Shown: positions 33,293 to 42,093 of the stretch, in pieces
Numbering within the stretch: the stretch's first letter is position 1
Layout: every line of letters begins with the position of its first letter
Source: Magnetospirillum gryphiswaldense MSR-1 v2
Lineage (GTDB): Bacteria > Pseudomonadota > Alphaproteobacteria > Rhodospirillales > Magnetospirillaceae
NCBI RefSeq assembly: GCF_000513295.1
Contig: NC_023065.1
Span: 2,154,501-2,218,500, forward strand
DNA: 64,000 bases
Reading direction: 5' to 3'
Notes under the pieces: model-generated
Database searches by the model: none
The model's input: the letters and a program-made list of their open reading frames with translations, nothing else
What the model was told of the DNA's origin: nothing
Made by a program: the position numbers and the translations under genes

Positions 33293-35359
33293 TCAGGCCC
33301 GCTTCAGATTCGGGTAACGCACATCCTCGACCAGATGCTGGATTTCCACGGACGGAGCCCTGGTCACCATGCTGACCGCGATGATCACGATAAAGCCCAG
33401 CGGAATACCGAAGATACCCGCCGAGATCGGGTTGATGTCCCACCACAGATCAGCCGGAACGGCGCGAGGGATGCCGAAGAACATCTCGCGCAGCCACGGC
33501 TGGGTGGTGGCCATGTAATAGAAGGTGATCGCCACACCCGCCGCCATACCCAAGGTGGCGGCGATGCCGGTGGCACGCTTCCAGAAAATGCCCAAGGTCA
33601 GCGCCGGGAAGAACCCAGCCGCCGCCAACGAGAACGCCGCCGACACCAGAAACAGGATGTCGGCGGGTTTCTGCGCCGCCACCAGCGCTGCCAGCACGGC
33701 GACCACCAACAGCAGGGTCTTGGACAGCATGACGCGACGGCCCACCGGGGCATTGGGGTCGATCATTTTGTAATACAGGTCGTGCGACAAGGCGTTGGCG
33801 ATGGTCAGCAACAGACCATCGGCGGTGGATAGCGCCGCCGCCAGACCGCCAGCGGCGACCAGACCGGAGATCACATAGGGCAGACCGGCGATTTCCGGCG
33901 TCGCCAGCACGACGATATCACCACCGATGGCGATTTCCGCCCGCTGGACGATACCGTCACCATTGATGTCGGAAAGCGATAGCAATGACGGATCCACCGC
34001 CTGCCAATTGGCAACCCAGGCAGGCAAGGCCGAGAAGGCCGTCCCCACCACGTCATGATAGACCACGTATTTCACCAGCACGGCCAGGGCCGGGGCGGTG
34101 AAGTAAAGCAGGAAGATGAAGAACAAAGACCACGTCACCGAGGCACGCGCCGCCCGAACCGAGGGCGTGGTATAATAGCGCATCAGGATGTGCGGCAACG
34201 CCGCCGTACCGACCATCAGGCACAGGATCAACGCCAGGAAATTCTTCTTGGCGATGTTGCGGGCCGCCTCGTCCTTGGCGGCAAACGCCTCGCCGTGGGC
34301 GGCGATGGGCGCCGCACGGGCAGCCAGAGCGGCTTCCTTGGCCCAGGCGGCCTTGGCGGCGGTTTCGTCCTTGGGGAACTTGGCCAGACCGTCTTCCGCC
34401 TTCTTGGTGGCGGCGGCATCATTGGCGGCACGGGCAGCGGCCAGATCGGCCTCCAGCTTGGCCTTGCCTTCGGTCATCGCCTTGGGCAGGTCGGCCAGCT
34501 TGGCCTTGGCGTCGTCAGCGCGCTGCTTGAAGATGCCGCGCACTTCCAGTTCCTTGGGATCGGCGTTCAGCTTGACCTCAAGCTCGGACACCTTCTGCAA
34601 CTGGAAACCATAGACGATCTGCGGCAGCGGGATACCGGTCTGCTTGACCGACAACCACACCACCGGGGTCATGTAGGCGATGATCAGGATGATGTACTGA
34701 GCCACCTGGGTCCAGGTGACGGCACGCATGCCGCCCAGGAACGAGCAGACCAGGATACCGCCCAGACCGACGAAGATGCCCAAGGTGAAATCGACACCCG
34801 ACAACCGGGTGGTGATCAGACCGACACCGTAAATCTGCGCCACCACGTAAGTGAAGGAACACAGAATGGCGATGACGATGCCGACGAAGCGGGGCGCATG
34901 ACCGCCATAGCGGGCGCCGAGGAAGTCGGGAATGGTGAAGGCGCCGAACTTGCGCAGGTAAGGCGCCAGGAACAGCGCCACCAAGCAATAACCGCCGGTC
35001 CAACCCATGATGAAGGCTAGGCCGGAATACCCGGTCAGGTACAGCGTCCCGGCCATACCGATGAACGAGGCGGCGCTCATCCAGTCGGCACCGGTCGCCA
35101 TGCCGTTGAACACTGCCGGCACGCGACGACCGGCAACATAATATTCATCAGCGTCGTTGGTGCGGCTCATGATGCCGATACCGGCATAAAGCGCCACGGT
35201 CAGGATCAGGAAGATATAGCCGATCCAGGCCCGCGACAGCCCCATCTGCTCGGCGATAGCCAGCAAGATGACCACAGTAAGAAAGCCACCGGTATAAAAA
35301 CCATAGACCTTTGCCAGTTGCGAGGTGAAGGATTTGATGGATTTGTCTTGGCCGAACAT
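33293..35359 (-). CDS. SLC5/SSS symporter, VC_2705 type, with coiled-coil insert and EF-hand-like loop
   Basis: Sodium:solute symporter large subunit, 688 residues, about 13 membrane helices, typical YYVAGRRVPAVFNGMATGAD segment after helix 2. Relatives are annotated as acetate or monocarboxylate symporters paired with a DUF4212 subunit. Two insertions stand out: a highly charged Ala/Lys/Glu-rich helical stretch at about 255-373, and DINGDGIVQRAE at 464-475, which has the Asp/Asn/Asp/Glu pattern of an EF-hand calcium loop. The stop-start overlap with DUF4212 (TAATG at 35357-35361) shows coupling. Confidence 0.92.
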   Translation of the reverse strand: MFGQDKSIKSFTSQLAKVYGFYTGGFLTVVILLAIAEQMGLSRAWIGYIFLILTVALYAGIGIMSRTNDADEYYVAGRRVPAVFNGMATGADWMSAASFIGMAGTLYLTGYSGLAFIMGWTGGYCLVALFLAPYLRKFGAFTIPDFLGARYGGHAPRFVGIVIAILCSFTYVVAQIYGVGLITTRLSGVDFTLGIFVGLGGILVCSFLGGMRAVTWTQVAQYIILIIAYMTPVVWLSVKQTGIPLPQIVYGFQLQKVSELEVKLNADPKELEVRGIFKQRADDAKAKLADLPKAMTEGKAKLEADLAAARAANDAAATKKAEDGLAKFPKDETAAKAAWAKEAALAARAAPIAAHGEAFAAKDEAARNIAKKNFLALILCLMVGTAALPHILMRYYTTPSVRAARASVTWSLFFIFLLYFTAPALAVLVKYVVYHDVVGTAFSALPAWVANWQAVDPSLLSLSDINGDGIVQRAEIAIGGDIVVLATPEIAGLPYVISGLVAAGGLAAALSTADGLLLTIANALSHDLYYKMIDPNAPVGRRVMLSKTLLLVVAVLAALVAAQKPADILFLVSAAFSLAAAGFFPALTLGIFWKRATGIAATLGMAAGVAITFYYMATTQPWLREMFFGIPRAVPADLWWDINPISAGIFGIPLGFIVIIAVSMVTRAPSVEIQHLVEDVRYPNLKRA

Positions 35360-35619
35360 TATTCTTCGCCCTCCTCGACGCCGTATTCATTGTCCAGATT
35401 GTTCATGTACCTGGCGTAATACCAGATAATCCAGACATAGACGATCAAAGCACCTTGCGCCCCCATATAGAAGCTGAAAGGCCAGCCGAAGAAGCTGAAG
35501 CTGAGTTCGCGGGCGAACCAAGCGACCACGAAAGTGACGACAAACCAAAGACTCAGCAATATCGCCGTAATCTTCAGGTTTTTATTCCAGTACTCCTGGT
35601 GTTTCTGTGTAAGCTGCAT
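35359..35619 (-). CDS. DUF4212 family symporter small subunit
   Basis: 86 residues with two membrane helices (about 17-37 and 50-70) and an acidic tail. It starts MQLTQKHQEYWNKNLKIT and contains SFSFFGWPFSFYMGAQGAL, the family signature. It is encoded directly before the SLC5 symporter and translationally coupled, as in the acetate-type two-subunit transporters; it is needed with the large subunit. Confidence 0.93.
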   Translation of the reverse strand: MQLTQKHQEYWNKNLKITAILLSLWFVVTFVVAWFARELSFSFFGWPFSFYMGAQGALIVYVWIIWYYARYMNNLDNEYGVEEGEE

Positions 35620-35681
35620 GATACCTCCCCATGCCGATATTTTCCTGTTTTGTTGTAGGGATTTATTATTTTTGGCCCCAT

Positions 35682-36275
35682 TCAGAAGGGCAGATTTACG
35701 CCAGATGCGATCCCGGTCTCGCGCTCCAATTGCTGTGCGACCTTGGGTTCAAATTTGGCGATCCGGCGAATGACCGTTTCGGCCTCGTCCCGCTGGCCCA
35801 GCCGCAGATGGGCGTGGGCCAGTTGGTACCAGCCATAGGGACTGAGCGGCTGCAATTCGGTGTTGCGCTTGAGCGCATCCACGGCATCTTCCACCCGCCC
35901 CAGCTTGATCAGGGACAAGGCGAGGCCATACCAGGCGCGATCCAGCTTGGGATCCAGGCGGGTCGCCCGCAACAGAGCCATGGCCGCGTCCTCGTCGGCA
36001 CCGTCCTGCTGCAACAGATAGCCCAGATTGAACCAGTTGGCGGGCTGGTCAGAATCCATCTCGAGCGACCGGTACAACAAGGCGATGGCCTCGCTTGGCC
36101 GGCCCAAGGCAGCCTGGGAATGAGCGATCGAGGCGACGATCTTGGCATTTTCCGGCGTGTCGCCGGGATTGAGCGCCAACATGCGGTACCAGTGGGAAAT
36201 GGCCTGGGCGTCGCGTTTCAGCAACAGACAGACAATGGCGGTGGTGCGTAGAAACCATAGTTCAAGGCTTTTCAT
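35682..36275 (-). CDS. TPR protein
   Basis: 197 residues with four or five tetratricopeptide repeats, for example ANWFNLGYLLQQDGADEDAA and AWYGLALSLIKLGRVEDAV. The N-terminal hydrophobic stretch (LWFLRTTAIVCLLL) may anchor it in the membrane. The ATG overlaps the stop of the YggT-like gene upstream (ATGA). It lies 62 bases before the DUF4212 gene, so these may be one transcript with the symporter. Role unknown; TPRs bind partner proteins. Confidence 0.85.
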   Translation of the reverse strand: MKSLELWFLRTTAIVCLLLKRDAQAISHWYRMLALNPGDTPENAKIVASIAHSQAALGRPSEAIALLYRSLEMDSDQPANWFNLGYLLQQDGADEDAAMALLRATRLDPKLDRAWYGLALSLIKLGRVEDAVDALKRNTELQPLSPYGWYQLAHAHLRLGQRDEAETVIRRIAKFEPKVAQQLERETGIASGVNLPF

Positions 36276-36553
36276 GCGGCCCCCTGTCCAAGATCAAGAC
36301 GAATGAAGATCAGCGCCGCCCATACCCAGAACAGCAGTAGAAACGACACCACCGGCACATGCCGGTCAGCCACCTTGGCCGGGGTGATGCGGCGCACAAA
36401 CCCGACCACCGGCGACGTCATGAAACGAAAAGCCCGGTACACGGCATTGCTTTCATGCCGACCGAAGCTAAGCACATAGACCAGTAATTGGCCCATCAAT
36501 AGCAGGCCGGCGAACTTCACCAGCTCATGGACAAGCATCAAGGTAAATTGCAT
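36272..36553 (-). CDS. Small membrane protein, YggT-like
   Basis: 93 residues with hydrophobic helices at about 8-29 and 66-86 (VPVVSFLLLFWVWAALIFIR), and a basic loop FMTSPVVGFVRRITP between them that recalls YggT proteins. Family assignment is tentative. The ATG at 36553 is preceded by AAGGAGG at a slightly long distance. First gene of the run leading through the TPR protein to the symporter. Confidence 0.7.
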   Translation of the reverse strand: MQFTLMLVHELVKFAGLLLMGQLLVYVLSFGRHESNAVYRAFRFMTSPVVGFVRRITPAKVADRHVPVVSFLLLFWVWAALIFIRLDLGQGAA

Positions 36554-36586
36554 CCGCCAACATCCTCCTTTTCCCGAACCGTCCAT

Positions 36587-36869
36587 TCACCATCGGCACT
36601 CTATGTGCCAACACGAATATTGCAGCGCAAAAGAACAGGATTGTTTTTTGTATTTTCAATAAACACTACGGAATTCAGCAAAGCGTATACGACATGTATG
36701 CGATTCGCAAGACTGCACAACAGGCATAAGTATCCATCCGACCATTGTTTGCAATGGTCGGCCAAATAGGCATAAATTTTTTAGTGCTTACATAAATGTA
36801 AGGATGGCTGACTTAACGCCATTCCATTGGTATTAATATTCCAGAATAACCATGCTAAAGGATAGTGCC
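36587..36869. other. AT-rich non-coding region with inverted repeat
   Basis: About 280 bases, clearly lower in GC than the genes around it and with no convincing ORF. A perfect 10-base inverted repeat CCGACCATTG / CAATGGTCGG (36738-36747 and 36752-36761, loop TTTG) probably ends the CBS-DUF294 transcript. A second weaker one, CTTACA-TAAA-TGTAAG, is at 36787-36802. The minus-strand promoter of the YggT/TPR/symporter genes should also lie here, but I could not choose hexamers. Confidence 0.55.
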
Positions 36870-38318
36870 TCAAACCGAGGACAGCGCCGATTCCAGAACG
36901 GAATTCAAGGCATTGATGGATTTGAACGCCTGTTTCAGACGATCACGGTCCAGCGGCTTCAGCCGCTTGGGGTCGATCTTGTTGGAAAGCGGGATGCCCG
37001 CCTCCAGATCGGATTGCTGTTGCTCCAGCAACACCCGTACCATCAGTTCGTGACTGTCGCGGAAGGCCGCCGCCTCTGCTGCCGGCATCCAGCCGCCCTC
37101 AGCCAGACGATCCAACCGCTCACCGGTGCCGGTGGCGTCAATGCGATGTTTCAACGCCAGCAGCCGCACCGCCCCGGTCAGCGGCAACAGGCCAGTCATC
37201 TTCAGGTCCAGCCGGCCATCCTTGGTGATGAACTGCCCCAACACCCCCAGCGGCGTGCGATTGCCGCCGGCCGCCTGGGCCATGGCGTGCAGGAAGCGGG
37301 GCGATTTGGCCGCCTGCTCGCGCAGGAAGGTGCGCAATTGCAGGGCCAGTTCACGGTCGCCATGGACGGGGCGGAAATCGACAAAGATATGGACGTTCAG
37401 CAGTTCCTTGCCGTCGGCTTCACGGATCCAATGTTGGATGCGCTGTTCCCAGCCGCTCAGGTTATGACGCCATTCTGCATTACAGGCCATCACCCCGCCT
37501 TGGCAGAACGGCACCCCGGCGGCGTTCAGGGTATCGCATATCCGTTTGCCCATCTCGGCGAACCAGGCATCATCGCCAGCGGAGCCCGCATGAATGATGG
37601 CATTGTCCTGATCGGCGCCGAACAGGCTTTCCCGCCGCCCGCCCGAGCCCAACAGCAGCAGGGTCCAACGCGCCGGCGCTTCGCCCCACCCCCGCGCCGC
37701 CATCTCACGCTCGGCCAGATGGGCGGCCCGCGCGGTGAGATCGCGCAGCACCGAGCTCAACACCGCCGCCACCCCCAGCGCCTCGACCCGTTCCGCCAAC
37801 AGGTCCATGGCCAGTCGCGGTAATCTGGCGCGGGCGGCGGCCATGGCCTCGCCGGTATCGGCGGCCTCGATCTCGTCGCCCACCAGCAAGGCCTGAGACG
37901 TGCGCATGCGCATCAGGCCGCGCGCGGTCACCACCCCCACCCCCTTGCCGGTTTCGTCCACCGCCACCAGATGGCGCAGCTTCAGCCGGTCCATGCGTCC
38001 CATGGCCAGATAGGTGAAGGCGTCGGCGCGGATGGTGGCCACCGGTCGCGACATCACCACCCCCAGGGGGATGTCGGCGGCGCCACTGCCGTGATGGCCC
38101 AGGGCCTTGACCATGTCGCGCTCGGTGATGATGCCGACCGGGCGCCCGACTTCATCCACCACCACCAGCGAGGAAATGCCGTCTCGGCTCATGCGCCGGG
38201 CCGCCTCGGCCATGGTGATGCCCTGGCGGGCGGTGGCCAGCGGCGCCCCCATCACCTCGCTGACCCGATGGCGATAGGCAAAGCCGTCGATACGCCGCAA
38301 TGAGGAATGGTCGGTCAT
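36870..38318 (-). CDS. CBS-CBS-DUF294 nucleotidyltransferase-like protein
   Basis: 482 residues. Two CBS domains (about 15-135; bind adenine nucleotides) are followed by a GlnD-like nucleotidyltransferase core, where LLLGSGGRRESLFGADQDNAI gives the GS...D-x-D active-site pattern, and a helical DUF294 C-terminal domain. Likely modifies a protein in response to energy charge; target unknown. Members of this family usually accompany VC_2705 symporters, DUF4212 and a DnaQ-like exonuclease, as here. The exonuclease gene lies 10 bases upstream in the same direction. Confidence 0.9.
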   Translation of the reverse strand: MTDHSSLRRIDGFAYRHRVSEVMGAPLATARQGITMAEAARRMSRDGISSLVVVDEVGRPVGIITERDMVKALGHHGSGAADIPLGVVMSRPVATIRADAFTYLAMGRMDRLKLRHLVAVDETGKGVGVVTARGLMRMRTSQALLVGDEIEAADTGEAMAAARARLPRLAMDLLAERVEALGVAAVLSSVLRDLTARAAHLAEREMAARGWGEAPARWTLLLLGSGGRRESLFGADQDNAIIHAGSAGDDAWFAEMGKRICDTLNAAGVPFCQGGVMACNAEWRHNLSGWEQRIQHWIREADGKELLNVHIFVDFRPVHGDRELALQLRTFLREQAAKSPRFLHAMAQAAGGNRTPLGVLGQFITKDGRLDLKMTGLLPLTGAVRLLALKHRIDATGTGERLDRLAEGGWMPAAEAAAFRDSHELMVRVLLEQQQSDLEAGIPLSNKIDPKRLKPLDRDRLKQAFKSINALNSVLESALSSV

Positions 38319-38328
38319 GGCTTCCCCC

Positions 38329-39708
38329 TTATTTCATTTGACTGTCTTCGTCCCAGCCCATTTCCTTTTGCCGGCCCAACGGCCCCTTGGCCCGGCGCGA
38401 GAAGGCCCGCGCCTGCCCCAAGGTCAACACCCCGGCCCGTTCCAATTGCGGGATCAGCCGCACCCATAATTCGGCCGTGACCAAGGCGTCACCCAAGGCG
38501 GTGTGCCGCCCGCTGATGTTGACGCCCATCCGCGCCGCCTGATCGTCGATTTCGTGCCCGCTTTCGTCGGGAGCCAACGCCGCCGACAACAACAAGATGT
38601 CCAGGCGCGGCGGTGGCGTCCAATCCAGGCCCAGCCGTTCGGTGCCGTGCCGCAACAGGGCCAGATCGAAGCCGATCTGATGGCCGACCACCACCGCCTT
38701 GTCCATGATCGCGGCGATCTCGGGCAAACTGGCGGCCAGATCGGGCTTGCCCGCCACCATGGACTCGTCGATGCCGTGGATGGCGGTGGCGCGGGCCGGA
38801 ATGCGCCGCCCCGGATTGACCAGCAGGTCCAGCATGGCGGCGCGATAGATACGCGAACCATGACAGCGCACGGCACCGACGGAAACGATGGCGTCACGGG
38901 CGGCGTCCAGGCCGGTGGTTTCGGTATCCAGCACCACCACCGGCAATTGGGACAACAAGGTGTCGTCGGTGGGCGGCGGCACCGAGGGCGGCAGATCGTG
39001 CAAATCCAGCCCCAGTTCCACCTCGCCGATCCCATCCAGTTCGACCGAGGGAATGGTGATGACGGCGCCGCGATGTTCGCCGAAATCCAGAACCCGCACC
39101 GAATGGCCGCTGCCGTCCAGCATGACCAGACAGGCTTCCACCGGCTTGCCGCCCGAGCGCGCCGCCCGCTGCATGGCCGCCAGCAGGCTGTCGCGCTCGA
39201 CCGAGGCGAAGATGGACCGCCCCACCACCGCATTGTGCGGCCCCAGCATAGCCTTGGCCGGGCCGTTGATCAGGCTGATCAGGCCGCTTTCGGTCACCAC
39301 CACCACGCCGTCGTGCAAGGCCCGCAGCACCGCCGCCAAACGTTGGTCGGGACGGTTGGCCTGTTGCTGGCGCTCGACCGACCATTGGCCGATCAGCCGG
39401 GCCATCTGGCCCAATCCGACGCTTTCCTCGCCAAAGCGCTGGGTCAGCGCCTGCGGCGGCAATTGCCCGAAGGCCGCAGCCTCCAGGCCGGCGCGCAATA
39501 GCCGCAGATCGGCGAAATGATTGCGCACCGCCTCATGGACGATGATCAGGAACAGCCAGGCCACCACCGCCATCGCACCAATCACCCAAGCCGGCACCTG
39601 GGCTTGCGGATAGAAATGGGGCAGCAAGGCCAGACAGGCGAGGACGAGCACCACCGCCGACAGCGAGGCTACCGCCAAGGTCACCCTGTTCTGCTGACGT
39701 GGGGTCAC
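38329..39708 (-). CDS. Membrane-anchored PAS/DEDDh exonuclease
   Basis: 459 residues. Two N-terminal membrane helices (about 8-30 and 39-60), a HAMP-like linker, a PAS-like domain (about 120-230), then a DnaQ-type 3'-5' exonuclease domain (about 258-430). DEDDh residues are all visible: VLDTETTGL, GHQIGFDLALL and the His...Asp of GRHTALGDALV. Often annotated as DNA polymerase III epsilon, but the membrane/sensor part argues for a signalling nuclease. Same overall plan as the protein at 13321-15180. Operon with the CBS-DUF294 gene. Confidence 0.88.
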   Translation of the reverse strand: MTPRQQNRVTLAVASLSAVVLVLACLALLPHFYPQAQVPAWVIGAMAVVAWLFLIIVHEAVRNHFADLRLLRAGLEAAAFGQLPPQALTQRFGEESVGLGQMARLIGQWSVERQQQANRPDQRLAAVLRALHDGVVVVTESGLISLINGPAKAMLGPHNAVVGRSIFASVERDSLLAAMQRAARSGGKPVEACLVMLDGSGHSVRVLDFGEHRGAVITIPSVELDGIGEVELGLDLHDLPPSVPPPTDDTLLSQLPVVVLDTETTGLDAARDAIVSVGAVRCHGSRIYRAAMLDLLVNPGRRIPARATAIHGIDESMVAGKPDLAASLPEIAAIMDKAVVVGHQIGFDLALLRHGTERLGLDWTPPPRLDILLLSAALAPDESGHEIDDQAARMGVNISGRHTALGDALVTAELWVRLIPQLERAGVLTLGQARAFSRRAKGPLGRQKEMGWDEDSQMK

Positions 39709-39804
39709 GCTCCCCCCGGATCTGGTGCGAAGGACACCAGCTTACCCCCAGGCGGACACCAAAGAAAAGAGGGCCGGTTCGCACTGCACAACCGGCGGGA
39801 AGGA

Positions 39805-40107
39805 TCAGGCGATCTCGAAATACTTGTGCAGCTTGCCGATGGCGATCAGCTTTTCCACTTGGCCGGAAGCCCCCTTCAGCACCACCACGCGCTGCTGCTG
39901 GACGGCGGCGTCACGCACGATCAGCAACATGCCCAAAGCGGATGAATCCAGGAAATCCGCCTGATCCAGATCAAAGACGATGCGGTCGGAACCGGCTTCG
40001 TTGATACTGCCCAGAATGCCGCGAAAACCACGGTGATCGGCATGGGTCATGCGCCCGCTGACACGGATATGAAACTCGTTGCCTTTGGACTCGCATGCAT
40101 ATTCCAT
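39805..40107 (-). CDS. STAS-domain anti-sigma factor antagonist
   Basis: 100 residues, a single STAS domain. RIVFDLDQADFLDSSALGML contains the Ser that is phosphorylated in SpoIIAA/RsbV proteins (DSS). It would bind or release an anti-sigma/kinase partner depending on its phosphorylation. The ATG at 40107 is preceded by GAAGAGG; the longer reading is unsupported. It is divergent from an ATPase-REC-PP2C protein 93 bases away, which has both the kinase-like and phosphatase domains needed to control it. Confidence 0.9.
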   Translation of the reverse strand: MEYACESKGNEFHIRVSGRMTHADHRGFRGILGSINEAGSDRIVFDLDQADFLDSSALGMLLIVRDAAVQQQRVVVLKGASGQVEKLIAIGKLHKYFEIA

Positions 40108-40200
40108 AATCGCCTCTTCCACATTAGGGCCAATGGTTGTATCGGAAAACACGTGGCGTCTCGGTAGAATTGCTAAAAAGCCGGCGCGGAGCAAACACCA

Positions 40201-42093
40201 ATGACGACAAACGCGGTAATTTCCGCCGATTTTCCAGCCGGCCTCGCCTTGGCCCAAACTTTGGGTTTAACAACCAACACCAATACCGAACAGCCTGGGC
40301 GGGCCGTTCACGTAATTGCCCGCGCCGATCAGGCGACCCTGCGCCTGGGCCTGCAACCGCCACACCAGGGCGTGATCGAGGGGGCAGCCCCCTGGCATCA
40401 GGGCGGACAGCGTTTCTTGCTGCATCTCGAGCGCGGCGGACTGGGGCTGGCGCTGACCACCGCCAGCGCCTATGCCGAGGATGCCGCCCTGCCCTTTGCC
40501 CAGGCGCTGTCCCATTATTTGCGTGACGCGGGCTTCGTCTGCCCGTCCACCGACCTGCAATTGGTGGTGCATGAAGCCCTGGCCAACGCCCTGATCCACG
40601 GCAATCTGGCGGTCAACGCCACCACCAGTGGCTCGGTCGAGGACATGCTGCGCTTTTGCGAACTGGTCGAGGACGCGCTGGCCGACCCCGCCCGCGCCGG
40701 ACGCATGGTCTGGCTGTCGGCGGCCATAATCGGCAGCCATCTGCAAATCGCCGTCGAGGATCAAGGCGCCGGATTCCAGCCGCGAGCCGGTCGGAACGCC
40801 GATATCCGCCCCCATGGGTTGGACCTGATCGCCGGTTCGGTCCACGCCCTGCGGCGCGAAAACGATGGTCGTACCTTGCTGCTGGACGTGACGCTGGAAC
40901 AGCGGCAATTGCCGCGCCAGGCCTTCGCCCAGGTGTCCATCCTGATCGTCGACGACAACCCGTTCAATTGCCGCATGCTGGAAGCGCTGATCCAGACCCT
41001 GGGGGTCGGGCACATCCGTGTGGCCAATGACGGCATCCAAGGATTGGAGGCCATCACCGAGCATTGCCCCGATCTGGTCCTGCTGGATGTGATGATGCCC
41101 AGGATGGATGGGCTGGAAATGTGTCGCCGCCTGCGCACCGACCACGCGCTGTCCGATCTGCCGGTCCTGTTCATCACCGCCCTGGAAGATGCCAAAAGCC
41201 GCACCGCCTGCTTCGCCGCCGGCGGCAACGACGTCATCAGCAAACCCATCGACACCGACGAAGTATTAGCGCGGGTGCGCGTCCACCTGCAAAACGCCCT
41301 GTTGATGGCCAAGCTCAACGCCTACCGCAATCGCGTCCGCGACGAGATGGAAGCCGCCCGCGCCACCCAGGCCAGCCTGGTGCCCACCGATGAACACCTC
41401 AATGCCATCCGTCGGCGCACCGGCCTGTCCATTCAGGGCGTGGTGGAAAGTTCGTCGGAACTGGGCGGAGACTTCTGGACCCTGTTCGAAGCCGGCCCCC
41501 GCCATTTAGGCGTGCTGGCCGCCGATTTTTCCGGCCATGGCCTGCCCGCCGCCTTCAACGTCTTCCGCCTGCATGTGTTGCTCAGCCGCCTGCCGCGTCG
41601 CCCACCGCCGCCGGCATTAATGATGGCGCAGTTGAATCGCGAGTTGAAGACGCTGCTGAAGCTGGGGGAATTCGCCGCCGTTTTCATCGGCTTGATCGAC
41701 CTGAACGAGGGCACCCTGACCTATGCCGGCGCCGCCACCCCGCCGCCGGTCCTGATCGATACGCTGGGCCGGGCCAGCTTCCTCGACATCGCCGGGCCGC
41801 CCTTGGGCGCCTTCACCGATCCGGATTACGACGAATGGTGTGTGCCCTTTCCGCCCGGAACCTCGCTACTGGTCTATAGCGACGCCCTGGTCGAAAGCGA
41901 AAGCGGCGGCAAACTGGTCTGCGACGACGCCACTTTGTTGCGTTGGGCAACCGAGACAGCGCCGGATGCCTGCATGGTCGGCACCATCCTCAACCGCTTC
42001 CGCGCCCATATCCCCGGCGAACCGCCCGACGATCTGACGCTCTTGCACATCCGCCGACCATTCGACGATCAGGAGAACGCGGCAGCCAACTGA
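40201..42093 (+). CDS. RsbW-like ATPase-REC-PP2C (SpoIIE) phosphatase fusion
   Basis: 630 residues, soluble. Order: a HATPase_c anti-sigma-type domain (about 90-235, LVVHEALANALIHGN and VEDQGAGF), a receiver (about 240-365, ILIVDDNPFNCRM, LVLLDVMMPRMDG, ISKPIDT), a short coiled linker, and a PP2C/SpoIIE phosphatase (about 400-625, with GGDF, ADFSGHG, YSDALVES and DDLTLL metal-site Asp residues). It combines kinase-like, input and phosphatase parts of a partner switch in one chain. The STAS protein encoded head-to-head is the probable substrate. Confidence 0.93.
   Translation: MTTNAVISADFPAGLALAQTLGLTTNTNTEQPGRAVHVIARADQATLRLGLQPPHQGVIEGAAPWHQGGQRFLLHLERGGLGLALTTASAYAEDAALPFAQALSHYLRDAGFVCPSTDLQLVVHEALANALIHGNLAVNATTSGSVEDMLRFCELVEDALADPARAGRMVWLSAAIIGSHLQIAVEDQGAGFQPRAGRNADIRPHGLDLIAGSVHALRRENDGRTLLLDVTLEQRQLPRQAFAQVSILIVDDNPFNCRMLEALIQTLGVGHIRVANDGIQGLEAITEHCPDLVLLDVMMPRMDGLEMCRRLRTDHALSDLPVLFITALEDAKSRTACFAAGGNDVISKPIDTDEVLARVRVHLQNALLMAKLNAYRNRVRDEMEAARATQASLVPTDEHLNAIRRRTGLSIQGVVESSSELGGDFWTLFEAGPRHLGVLAADFSGHGLPAAFNVFRLHVLLSRLPRRPPPPALMMAQLNRELKTLLKLGEFAAVFIGLIDLNEGTLTYAGAATPPPVLIDTLGRASFLDIAGPPLGAFTDPDYDEWCVPFPPGTSLLVYSDALVESESGGKLVCDDATLLRWATETAPDACMVGTILNRFRAHIPGEPPDDLTLLHIRRPFDDQENAAAN

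Noticed and set aside
38329-39708. Annotation as DNA polymerase III epsilon subunit
   Set aside because: Two membrane helices, a sensor-like region and the symporter operon context do not fit a replisome proofreader; only the nuclease domain is shared.
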